A DNA stretch of 7,698 bases, from assembly GCA_947258675.1 (NCBI GenBank), contig CAMYJP010000199.1, positions 1-7,698 of the forward strand, read 5' to 3'. Positions 1-6,993 of the stretch are shown one piece after another. A model generated the notes under the pieces. That model was not told the DNA's origin and made no database searches. It saw only the letters and a list, made by a program, of their open reading frames with translations. Position numbers and translations under genes: made by a program. The DNA comes from an uncultured Desulfobulbaceae bacterium. GTDB lineage: Bacteria > Desulfobacterota > Desulfobulbia > Desulfobulbales > BM004. How positions within the stretch are numbered: position 1 is the first letter of the stretch; every line of letters starts with the position of its first letter.

Positions 1-1004
1 GCAGCCATTCCTTCAAGCAGAGAAACCGGCAGACCTTCAGCATCTCCTACTTTAGTAATAATTGAGGGGACAACCAGAATATCCGCAGTCTTGATACACT
101 GCTCCTTTAATTTCCCTGTGATATAGCCGACTAATTTGATATGGTCATTGAGTCCTCTTTGTTCAATCTCTTTGCTAAGCGGCGAAAATAATTCTCCATC
201 ACCTGCAATGATCAGCTCAGTATCATCAATTTCATTCACAATTTCAGCATACGCTTCAATCAAATAGGAAAGGCCTTTTTTATAGGATAAACGACCGAGG
301 AACAGTATTGTCTTTTTCTCTGAAATATCTAGTGAAGCGTTAATTTCCGGTATAATTTCCGATAATTTTTGATCATAGTGGCGACTATTAACCCCCATAG
401 GGATAATTTTGACTTTTTCTTGAATTGTCTTCCACTCTTCATGCGAGAAAAAGGATTCTAATTTAGAGTAAGAACGTTTGCTTACTACGGTACATGCAGC
501 AATCCTGCGAATAAAAAATCGGACCAGCATCGTCCCTAACACAGGAATGTATCGCATTATTTGAATATCAGAAGAGTGGCTGGTGAAAACATGTTTTATA
601 TTTAAAAGGAGAGCTACCCACCCTCCGGTTATGACCTGAGGAACAAACCAGTGTGAATAGAGCAAGTCTGGTTTTAATTTTTTGCAAAGCCGGAATAATG
701 CCAGGGTTTCAAAAAAAAGCAGAAAAGGTATCTGCAGAACGAGAAACTTGTTGGTCTTAATGTTCGGTAGGATTGCCGGATAGACTAGTTTCTGGTGTTT
801 TACAGGCCAGAAATATTTGAATCGATATATATGGATTCCATTTATGGATTCCTTCTCAGGTGCCCCCATATCATGGGGCACAAGAACATGCAGGTCCAGT
901 CCAGAAAATTCTTTCTTCAACGCCTGGAGCTGATGCAGTATAAATTCCGGAATAGAATCATGCTTCCAGCGAGGAAACGTAGAGGCTGTTACTAGAATTT
1001 TCAT
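1..1004 (-). CDS. GT4-family glycosyltransferase, C-terminus cut by window edge
   Basis: The reverse strand reads without a stop from an ATG at 1004-1002 to the window edge, giving 334 residues. I translated it by hand. It is a retaining GT-B enzyme of family GT4, which moves a sugar from a nucleotide-sugar donor to a glycan or lipid-linked acceptor at the cytoplasmic face. The N-terminal acceptor domain starts MKILVTASTFPRW, followed by HDSIPEF (15-21), SHWFVPQ (117-123) and TSHSSDI (141-147). The donor domain follows the linker IIPMGVN (200-206) and has FLGRLSYKKG (235-244, with R238 and K243 in the usual phosphate-contact places), LIIAGDGEL (264-272) and the EX7E signature E323-E331 in EGLPVSLLEGMA. 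Only the last few tens of residues should be missing. The start lies two bases after the methyltransferase stop with no clear Shine-Dalgarno, so translation is probably coupled. The family is certain; the sugar and acceptor are unknown. Confidence 0.93.
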   Translation of the reverse strand, partial: MKILVTASTFPRWKHDSIPEFILHQLQALKKEFSGLDLHVLVPHDMGAPEKESINGIHIYRFKYFWPVKHQKLVYPAILPNIKTNKFLVLQIPFLLFFETLALFRLCKKLKPDLLYSHWFVPQVITGGWVALLLNIKHVFTSHSSDIQIMRYIPVLGTMLVRFFIRRIAACTVVSKRSYSKLESFFSHEEWKTIQEKVKIIPMGVNSRHYDQKLSEIIPEINASLDISEKKTILFLGRLSYKKGLSYLIEAYAEIVNEIDDTELIIAGDGELFSPLSKEIEQRGLNDHIKLVGYITGKLKEQCIKTADILVVPSIITKVGDAEGLPVSLLEGMA

Positions 1005-1006
1005 CG

Positions 1007-1765
1007 TTAATTTTTTACTGCAATGTAGCAGACATGCCAGGTCATGAGATCTTTTATGAACCAAGGCCATATAGCCGTATTTATTTCAGACATCCTGGTG
1101 AATGTATCTTGCAATGTAAAATTGTTTCGTTCGATCAGCTCTTTGGCTTTAGTAATTGTAAGAGGATAAAGACCGTGATCACCAAAACATTCAGCATAAC
1201 TAGAATAATTCCTTCTTCGGAAGAAATTAGTTAATTTTACTGCAATTTTTTCTCCCAAAAAATGAAAGGGTTTGAACATATGACCGCCCACCATTGCCAA
1301 TGAATAAAAAGGAGGAAAGGAAAGGAAGAGGATTCCTTCAGGGACAAGAACACGCCAGGTTTCGCTGAGTAAATTATCAGGGCTTGATACATGTTCTATT
1401 AAACTTGCTGTATATATGAAATCAAAGGAATTATCCTCAAAAGGAAAAGGTTGCATTACATCGACTATCTCAAATGGAATTCCAACTTTTTTGAACAGAT
1501 CATTTTCCATAAGATCTGTTGCAAGAAATTTTTTTGCTCTCTGGTTAAGTATAAGTGAATGTCCTCCACGTCCAGCCCCTAACTCCAAAACCTTTGCGGA
1601 TTCTATCGCAAAACCTTTCGCCTTTAAGGAATCAAGTGTGGACTTTGCAATATATGATTGGATGTCCTGATAATCTTTATCTGAATGCAACCGGTTGAGT
1701 CCCAATTTGGCAAGCTTTAATGCATCAACCAAAGAACTTGCATATCCTCGGTTCGGATAATTCAT
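1007..1765 (-). CDS. Class I SAM-dependent methyltransferase (Methyltransf_11-like)
   Basis: This 252-residue protein has the Rossmann-fold layout of small SAM methyltransferases. Motif I is VLELGAGRGGHS (59-70). The acidic residue ending strand 2 is D84 in ATDL. A later segment has DVMQPFPFEDNSFDFIY (102-118), then SLIEHV (121-126) and a WRVLVPEGILFLSFPP run (137-152), matching the usual RVLkPGG strand of the family. The C-terminal part (about 155-252) is aromatic and hydrophobic and probably shapes the acceptor pocket. No signal peptide is seen, so it is likely cytoplasmic. The ATG at 1765 is the first in-frame start after an upstream in-frame TAA; its ribosome site is weak. It sits directly upstream of the GT4 gene, so methylation of a sugar or glycan intermediate is a reasonable guess, but this fold also methylates lipids, quinones and small molecules. 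The fold is secure and the substrate unknown. Confidence 0.9.
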   Translation of the reverse strand: MNYPNRGYASSLVDALKLAKLGLNRLHSDKDYQDIQSYIAKSTLDSLKAKGFAIESAKVLELGAGRGGHSLILNQRAKKFLATDLMENDLFKKVGIPFEIVDVMQPFPFEDNSFDFIYTASLIEHVSSPDNLLSETWRVLVPEGILFLSFPPFYSLAMVGGHMFKPFHFLGEKIAVKLTNFFRRRNYSSYAECFGDHGLYPLTITKAKELIERNNFTLQDTFTRMSEINTAIWPWFIKDLMTWHVCYIAVKN

Positions 1766-1828
1766 GTCTGTAAGCAGTTTATCATTAAATAAGTGGAGAA
1801 AAAGTTCAGCCGTTTAATCATTTTTTTG

Positions 1829-1868
1829 AGACTTTTTTAAGTCTGATGATATATTTCATCAGACTTAA
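1829..1868. repeat. Overlapping inverted repeats: perfect 13-bp palindrome plus third half-site
   Basis: The left arm ttaagtctgatga (1837-1849) and right arm tcatcagacttaa (1856-1868) are perfect reverse complements around the 6-base spacer tatatt. A further agactt at 1829-1834 pairs with aagtct at 1839-1844 across tttt, so the left arm can form either of two hairpins. Neither strand has a U-tract directly after the stem and the stem is AT-rich, so this is not a standard intrinsic terminator. It lies in the divergent gap, 64-103 bases upstream of the minus-strand methyltransferase start, where an operator or a leader hairpin would fit. The repeat is seen directly; a regulatory role is inferred. 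Confidence 0.75.
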
Positions 1869-1938
1869 TTTGTAACAGGGTATAAAGGACCGATTATGAA
1901 TTTTTTAGAAACTAACACATTTTAGTGTCAGCATCTTC

Positions 1939-1944
1939 TATAAT
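1939..1944 (+). promoter_or_regulatory. Candidate -10 box (TATAAT) for the sulfotransferase gene
   Basis: An exact TATAAT lies 93 bases upstream of the plus-strand start at 2038, and would give an untranslated leader of roughly 85 bases. No convincing -35 element sits 16-18 bases upstream, and there is no TGn extension, so this is a weak call in AT-rich DNA. For the opposite direction, the best match I found is CTGACA (minus strand, 1931-1926) with TAAAAA 18 bases further on (1907-1902). That is weaker still. If used, it would place the inverted repeat at 1829-1868 inside the methyltransferase leader. Confidence 0.3.
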
Positions 1945-2025
1945 CTCATGAAAATGTTAACAATCTTGCAACAAAAGGGAAAGCTCCACCCCTGATTTTT
2001 TTTACTACTCGATTGAATTATAAAA

Positions 2026-2030
2026 GGGAG
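2026..2030 (+). promoter_or_regulatory. Shine-Dalgarno site of the TPR-sulfotransferase gene
   Basis: GGGAG lies seven bases before the ATG at 2038-2040. This is the best-placed ribosome-binding site in the window, and it supports that ATG over the later in-frame methionines at codons 27 and 30. It therefore keeps the lysine/arginine-rich N-terminal tail as part of the protein. Confidence 0.7.
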
Positions 2031-2037
2031 CCATCGG

Positions 2038-3723
2038 ATGAAACGGAAGTTAAAGAGAAACAAGCAGCGTCGTCATACAAAAACGAAATCAAATCCCCTC
2101 TCCTCCAACCAGCTTATGGTGGAAATGAACAGAGCAGTGGCGGTTCACCAAGCAGGTGATTTGGAGAGGGCGGAAAAAATTTATCAAAAAATATTCGCTT
2201 CTGATCCAAATAATGCTGATGCCTTGAATCTGCTCGGCGCCATTGAACTTGAGCGTAAAAATTTTCCGGAAGCAGAGAAATATTGCCGGCAGGCGTGCAA
2301 ACTGCAGCCTGGCCGTTCTGCATATTTCTGTAATCTGGGCCTTGCATTGAAGGGAATGGGTGTATTTGACGATGCAATTGTTGCCTATAGAAGGGCTATT
2401 AAACTCGATCCGAGGTTTGTTGACGCTCATTTTAACCTGGGATTGACCTTATGGAAGGCAGGGTGTCTCGAAGAAGCACTGAAAGTCTTTCAGGATGTTT
2501 TATCCATGAGCAAGGCTGATTCCATGCTCCATGTGAATATCGCCACGATCTGTGAGCAGCTAAACAGGCTGGACAAAGCCAGGGAGCATACGGAAAAGGC
2601 TCTGGAGCTTAAAAAGGATTCTCAAGAAGCATTTCTTTTGAATGCCAGACTTATGCGTCGTGAGGGGAAAATCGATAAGGCAATCAAAGCGCTTGAAACA
2701 ATAAATATTCCTGAAAATAATCCTGCAATTGCACAGTCAATTCATTATGAGTTGGGCTTGGGCCATGATCGTGATGGTAACAGCAAGAACGCTTTTTTCC
2801 ATTTTTCCGAGGCAAATCGGTTCGGGGAGCTGAACAGGGAGGCTCTGGTAGCGGACAGAGATAGATACGGCAGGAGGATTAAAAAACTCTACGATTGTTT
2901 TACTGAACCGTGGGTCGCATCCTGGACGGATTTGGGTGAAGCGGAACAAGCCCAGGCACCGGCCTTTCTTGTGGGTTTTCCACGATCCGGTACCACGCTT
3001 CTGGATCAGATCCTTGACAGTCACCCACAAATTCAGGTGGTTGAAGAGAAGATCAACCTGGAAAAAATTATTCTGGATGAATTGGCAGAACTTCCCGGAG
3101 GTTATCCCGAGTTTTTAGCAAGTATGGATATATCTCAGCTTGCTGGTCTGCGCGCACGATATTTTACAGAGGTGAAAAAATTTATTCAACCAATGCCCGG
3201 CTGCCTGCTGGTGGACAAGTTTCCTCTTTCCATCGTGGATACCGGTTTTATTCAACGGTTATTCCCGGCGGCAAAAATTATACTTGGCCTGCGCCATCCC
3301 TGTGATGTGATCCTGAGCAATTTTATGCAGCTTTATGAGATAAATGATGCCATGGTGCAATTTCTTACCCTGCAGGATACAGCCAGATTTTATGACCAGG
3401 TAATGTCCTTATGGCGTAGATATATATCGGTTCTGCCCCTTGTATATCATCCGGTGAAATATGAGAATCTTCTGGATGATTTTCCAGGAGAGGCTGCTAA
3501 GCTTCTTGAATTTCTCGGCCAGCCTTGGGATGATGCAGTCCTGGAGTATCACGTTCATGCCGGCAAGCGGCAGATCAGCACTCCCAGCTATCATCAAGTC
3601 TCAAAACCACTGTATAAAACTTCCAGATACCGCTGGGTGCGTTATAAAAATCAGCTTGCCCCGGTTTTTGACATTCTGCGTTCGCATGCTGAGTATTTCG
3701 GCTATGAGATGAATAGTTTCTAA
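2038..3723 (+). CDS. TPR-repeat sulfotransferase (Sulfotransfer_3 / TPST-like)
   Basis: This 561-residue two-part protein starts with a very basic tail (ten Lys/Arg in the first 17 residues). Seven tetratricopeptide units then follow in an unbroken 34-residue register, at about 27-60, 61-94, 95-128, 129-162, 163-196, 197-230 and 231-263; the last is degenerate. A sulfotransferase domain covers about 305-561. The 5'-phosphosulfate loop of the PAPS site is FPRSGTT (314-320), followed by LDSHPQIQVVEEK, whose E336/E337 match the catalytic-base position of tyrosylprotein sulfotransferases. DKFPL (393-397) follows, then the 3'-phosphate site LRHPCDVILSNF with R419 and S427, and a C-terminal YKTSRYRWVRYKNQL segment typical of the family. 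It should move sulfate from PAPS to a hydroxyl on a protein or glycan, with the TPR part holding a partner or acceptor. There is no signal peptide or membrane span. It is the only plus-strand gene and looks more GC-rich than its neighbours. The family is firm; the acceptor is unknown. Confidence 0.93.
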   Translation: MKRKLKRNKQRRHTKTKSNPLSSNQLMVEMNRAVAVHQAGDLERAEKIYQKIFASDPNNADALNLLGAIELERKNFPEAEKYCRQACKLQPGRSAYFCNLGLALKGMGVFDDAIVAYRRAIKLDPRFVDAHFNLGLTLWKAGCLEEALKVFQDVLSMSKADSMLHVNIATICEQLNRLDKAREHTEKALELKKDSQEAFLLNARLMRREGKIDKAIKALETINIPENNPAIAQSIHYELGLGHDRDGNSKNAFFHFSEANRFGELNREALVADRDRYGRRIKKLYDCFTEPWVASWTDLGEAEQAQAPAFLVGFPRSGTTLLDQILDSHPQIQVVEEKINLEKIILDELAELPGGYPEFLASMDISQLAGLRARYFTEVKKFIQPMPGCLLVDKFPLSIVDTGFIQRLFPAAKIILGLRHPCDVILSNFMQLYEINDAMVQFLTLQDTARFYDQVMSLWRRYISVLPLVYHPVKYENLLDDFPGEAAKLLEFLGQPWDDAVLEYHVHAGKRQISTPSYHQVSKPLYKTSRYRWVRYKNQLAPVFDILRSHAEYFGYEMNSF

Positions 3724-3752
3724 TCCATTGATCTGACGAAAACGATTTACGC
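3724..3752. other. Convergent junction without a visible terminator
   Basis: Only 29 bases separate the stop of the plus-strand sulfotransferase from the stop of the minus-strand anchored protein. I see no GC-rich stem with a T-run on either strand here. The two transcripts probably overlap at their 3' ends or end by a factor-dependent mechanism. Confidence 0.5.
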
Positions 3753-4484
3753 TCAATTCTTCAAACCAGTTTCCTGTGCCGGATTAGATATAAACATGCT
3801 TTTGGCTAAAGAAGGTCGAATACCAGAATAGTTTATATCAGGAGGGTAAAATGATGATCGGAATTTTTTGTCAATTGCCAATAATTTTATTTCTTCAAAT
3901 TCATAAACAATGTTGGTATCGGAAGTGTTTGGAAAACTGAATGCAATCAAAAGCTCGCCAGATAAACTATGATCCTTTCTGCCTAAATAAATATAACTCA
4001 TGGAATTTTGAAATATCTGAAAAGGAATATCGTTGTCGGTGGAAAAACCCCCATCCTTCCTCTTCCATGACACACCAAGGTGAATGACTTTATGAGGATG
4101 AACTCCCTGTAATTTCCCTGTTTTTACAAAAAGTACAGGGAGGGTTTCATTCGATTCATCTGAGACAAAATTAATAATAAGAGTTGCTTTTGGTTGTTGT
4201 TTAGGCACCAGTATTTTTAGTAAATCCGTTTGGGGGTCAATGAGATAGTGGAGTTGATTTTTACCTGTTATTCGTCCTTGTTTTGTGAAAAAAGTATTGT
4301 TAAAGAGCTGATCAGAATCATCTGGGTGCAGTTCTTCGGCAATGGTCAGAAAAAATTGATTTGAAAAATCAACATATTCATTCATTAAACGACCGGATTT
4401 TGAGGTCAGAATCCCATATGAAATCCCAATTATGAATAGAATTAAGGTGGTACTTAGAAAATAGTTGTAAAATCTGGTGGTCAT
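3753..4484 (-). CDS. Unrecognised single-pass membrane-anchored protein, coupled to the YfhO-like gene
   Basis: I do not recognise this 243-residue protein. Residues 1-6 are short and polar (one Arg), followed by one hydrophobic segment at about 7-27 (YNYFLSTTLILFIIGISYGI). There is no lipobox cysteine, so it reads as an N-terminal anchor with a soluble domain of about 215 residues, probably periplasmic. That domain alternates short hydrophobic strands (KATLIINFVSD, 99-109; LPVLFVKTG, 115-123; GELLIAFSFP, 176-185) with polar turns and ends in YEFEEIKLLAI (194-204). This pattern suggests a beta-sandwich, perhaps of the carbohydrate-binding type; that is inference from composition only. Its ATG overlaps the TGA of the YfhO-like gene by four bases (4481-4484), with AGAGG nine bases before it, so the two are translated together and probably work together. 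The start is well supported. Confidence 0.8.
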   Translation of the reverse strand: MTTRFYNYFLSTTLILFIIGISYGILTSKSGRLMNEYVDFSNQFFLTIAEELHPDDSDQLFNNTFFTKQGRITGKNQLHYLIDPQTDLLKILVPKQQPKATLIINFVSDESNETLPVLFVKTGKLQGVHPHKVIHLGVSWKRKDGGFSTDNDIPFQIFQNSMSYIYLGRKDHSLSGELLIAFSFPNTSDTNIVYEFEEIKLLAIDKKFRSSFYPPDINYSGIRPSLAKSMFISNPAQETGLKN

Positions 4485-6883
4485 TGAGAGATGCCTCTGC
4501 TGCCTTCCTTACTGCGGTTTTTTTTCAGAAAATGTATACCCCAATATGTTCCTGTGGCAATTAAGGAAAAAAATGTAATCAAGAGGCCTGAATAGAGTGA
4601 AAAAGGCTTATAGAACATTCTTACCTTTTGTTTACCCGTATCAACCTCAATACCTCGAAAAGCATGATTGATAATCAAAAGTTGGCCCTCCTCCCCATCC
4701 ACTTCCACTTTCCAACCTGGATACCATGTGTCTGAAACACCCAGAATAATGGGTTGATCCGTCTCTACAATGTACGATAAATGGGGAGGGGTTGAAGGGC
4801 TGACAAAAATGGTATTTGTGTAATCAAAAGTTTCTGATTCAAGCTGGTGGACTATGGCCTGGAGATCTTCTTCAAGAATATAATTTGAATAGGCATGGAA
4901 CCGGGGAAGAACACTCCTGTTTTGCCAGAGGGTAATATCTGTATCAAGATACATAGGCATTAAATTCGCATTATTTTCAGCTTCACCCAATTGGTTGTAA
5001 TTTTGGTCTATGCCCACCAAAGCTACGCCATTGATATCCAACCATTTCGATTTTACGGTGTTAACAGTACCTTGATGGGAAGGAACTATGGCATTGCTCT
5101 CTTTTGCTACAGCCCTTATGAATTGATTTTGCCGATTAATCTGAAGGACGCTGAATGTTGAATCCATCATCAAGCCGTCGTAGGCTAAATTGAATGAAGG
5201 ATAAAAGCTGCCTAGATATTTGAACCGAAATATCGGGTTTGCAAAGGTTGAAATAATTTTATTCCGAGGTGTCTCCGGGTGAAGTATTTCTGGAGGTTGG
5301 AATGCCATAAAGTCATAGGCAAACAGCAGGCTATCCACTATTGCTAATGAAATGAATAACAGAGGTATTTGTTTGGAAAAAGATGGCCTTTTTTTTGTTA
5401 CGAAGTTGCCAGCTAAAGCAATGGTGAGAATTCCAACAGGTATAAGGTGAAAAAAATAATCATTATGAAGTGGGGTATGTTCTTGCGATATAATTGCATG
5501 CGCTCCAAAAAATAAAATTATAGAACATATGAAAATTAAAAGAATCCTGGCCCTGGAATTCCCAGACAATGCACAAAAATATTCCAGACCTTGACCAGCC
5601 AGGATGGCACCGGATAAGGCAATAATGAAATAGGATCTGTTCAATTCTATGAGGTTTAATATCGGTAATGCTCTGATAATTCCAATTATAGGGAAATCGA
5701 AACAAATGAGGAATCCAAAAATAAAGCAGATGGCATATGATTTTATTTGAGGGGGAAATTTCTTAATTCGAAAAAGTACTAGAATTGCAAATAGTAAAGA
5801 TACTATACCGAAATAAGTTGCTGTTTCAGCGAAATTCCCACCAAATGGTTGATAATAAGTTCCACCGATTAAGAAACTTTGGCCGGTTGCAGGGCTCCCA
5901 AAATAATAAGGCAGTACCAACTTTAGCATATTGGCACCAACTTCATATGGAGCTTTGAATAATTTTCCAATGAAACATATATCAATGAATTTTGTCCAAG
6001 TAAGGGGGTGTAGTCCTGCTCTACCTGACCTGAGAATGGGTGATTGAAGTGATAATTCAATAAAAGGAAATAGCTTGTAAGCCGAAAAACAGAATGCTAC
6101 GAGGCCGGGGTATAGATTCCAATAGGCTAATTGTTTCAATCGAGGTTTCCACGCAATGCGTTTGTTTCTGAGAAGACGGTGGATGAGAAATATTTCATAC
6201 CATAGCAAGGCCAATACAACCATCTGGGTATGACCCGACAACAGCATTAAAGCGATTGCAATACCTGCAATGAATGGCCAATATTTTTTTTCGGTTCGAA
6301 TGCCTCGTTCGAATGCAAAAAATAAGAGAGGTAGATAAACATAGGTTTGGATGTTTGGGCGCATATACCAGACAACAAGCGGCCCTGAAAACATATATGC
6401 TATTCCCGTTACTATTGAGCCGTATAACTGAATTTTTAACTCTCTTGCCAATAAGAACATCCATAATCCAGCAAACAGGAAAGAAAGACCAACAAAAAAA
6501 ACGACAACATCTTCTGGGCTAAAAATAGTGTTCAAAAGAAGATACAGCGGATCGGTTGCCTGTGTTTGCTCTTCCGCCATAAAAGGCATACCGTTTGTCA
6601 CGTAAGGATTCCAAAAAGGCAATTTTCCTTCTGTAATTTCCCTATGCAACAATTTGCGGACCGAATTCCAGACAAGTTCATTGTCAGATGACAATAATAA
6701 TGTCTGGTCGTAATCTTTCGACTGCAGGTGGAGTTCGGAATAGAATGTGCCTGGTTTTGCGAAACTGCTGATGGAGGTTATGGTCAAACCGTTGAAAATT
6801 GCCCCCCGGAAGAGGAAGGTAAGCAGGGTTAAAGCAAGGAGAATAAAAGTGAGGATAGGATGGACCTGGTTGCTGCGCTGCAT
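4481..6883 (-). CDS. YfhO-family (GT-C-like) polytopic membrane protein
   Basis: This 800-residue integral membrane protein matches the YfhO layout. A first span (about 9-30) precedes an outward loop with GKLPFWNPYVTNGMPFMAEE (86-105), the family's 'G-LP-WNPY--GGMP' signature, then DPLYLLLN. About a dozen further hydrophobic segments run from 113 to 525. A soluble domain (about 530-760) has SDTWYPGWKVEVDG (717-730) and the NHAFRGIEVDTGKQKV segment (739-754) seen at the C-terminal end of YfhO proteins. A last span (about 763-784) and a basic tail close it. In Bacillus, YfhO is implicated in adding sugar from a polyprenyl-phosphate donor to a cell-envelope polymer. By analogy this protein would transfer a lipid-linked sugar on the outer face of the inner membrane. 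The ATG at 6883 follows an in-frame TAG and is the only sensible start, although GGGG lies 15 bases upstream, too far for a good ribosome site. The family is firm; donor and acceptor are unknown. Confidence 0.88.
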   Translation of the reverse strand: MQRSNQVHPILTFILLALTLLTFLFRGAIFNGLTITSISSFAKPGTFYSELHLQSKDYDQTLLLSSDNELVWNSVRKLLHREITEGKLPFWNPYVTNGMPFMAEEQTQATDPLYLLLNTIFSPEDVVVFFVGLSFLFAGLWMFLLARELKIQLYGSIVTGIAYMFSGPLVVWYMRPNIQTYVYLPLLFFAFERGIRTEKKYWPFIAGIAIALMLLSGHTQMVVLALLWYEIFLIHRLLRNKRIAWKPRLKQLAYWNLYPGLVAFCFSAYKLFPFIELSLQSPILRSGRAGLHPLTWTKFIDICFIGKLFKAPYEVGANMLKLVLPYYFGSPATGQSFLIGGTYYQPFGGNFAETATYFGIVSLLFAILVLFRIKKFPPQIKSYAICFIFGFLICFDFPIIGIIRALPILNLIELNRSYFIIALSGAILAGQGLEYFCALSGNSRARILLIFICSIILFFGAHAIISQEHTPLHNDYFFHLIPVGILTIALAGNFVTKKRPSFSKQIPLLFISLAIVDSLLFAYDFMAFQPPEILHPETPRNKIISTFANPIFRFKYLGSFYPSFNLAYDGLMMDSTFSVLQINRQNQFIRAVAKESNAIVPSHQGTVNTVKSKWLDINGVALVGIDQNYNQLGEAENNANLMPMYLDTDITLWQNRSVLPRFHAYSNYILEEDLQAIVHQLESETFDYTNTIFVSPSTPPHLSYIVETDQPIILGVSDTWYPGWKVEVDGEEGQLLIINHAFRGIEVDTGKQKVRMFYKPFSLYSGLLITFFSLIATGTYWGIHFLKKNRSKEGSRGISQ

Positions 6884-6993
6884 GATGTTCTATTTCATCC
6901 CCTCTTCTTTTTTCTAACACTCCGCAAACATCATGCTTACTAGCCCTTTTTCATTTGCACAGCAATTAAAAGACATTATTAGGAAATATTTCG
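6884..6993. other. Gap between methyltransferase and YfhO-like gene
   Basis: These 110 bases hold no coding region I can support. Read on the minus strand they contain a purine-rich stretch (AGAAGAGGGG) and then ATG AAA TAG, a three-codon mini-frame (6898-6890) ending seven bases before the YfhO-like ATG. A possible TTGCTG ... TAGTAA promoter pair is too poor to call. The length leaves room for a separate promoter, but read-through from the upstream methyltransferase is equally possible. No terminator hairpin is visible. Confidence 0.45.

Noticed and set aside
795..995. A 66-codon plus-strand open frame
   Set aside because: It is antisense to the GT4 gene, which carries clear family motifs over the same bases; the plus-strand product shows no recognisable motif and has no ribosome site.
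1306..1332. A 27-base unbroken purine run on the plus strand, including a Shine-Dalgarno-like aaggagg
   Set aside because: It lies inside the methyltransferase gene and is explained by its codons for Leu, Phe, Ser and Pro on the other strand. No plausible plus-strand gene follows it.
1837..1868. The perfect palindrome as an intrinsic terminator
   Set aside because: The stem is AT-rich and neither strand has a T-run following it, and the site is between divergent gene starts, where no transcript should end.
2068..2075. The Arg-Arg pair near the sulfotransferase N-terminus as a twin-arginine export signal
   Set aside because: No hydrophobic segment follows it, and PAPS-dependent enzymes of this kind need the cytoplasmic donor.
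2089..2430. A 113-codon minus-strand open frame opposite the TPR region
   Set aside because: The plus strand encodes a perfect TPR register here; the antisense product is a shadow with no family features.
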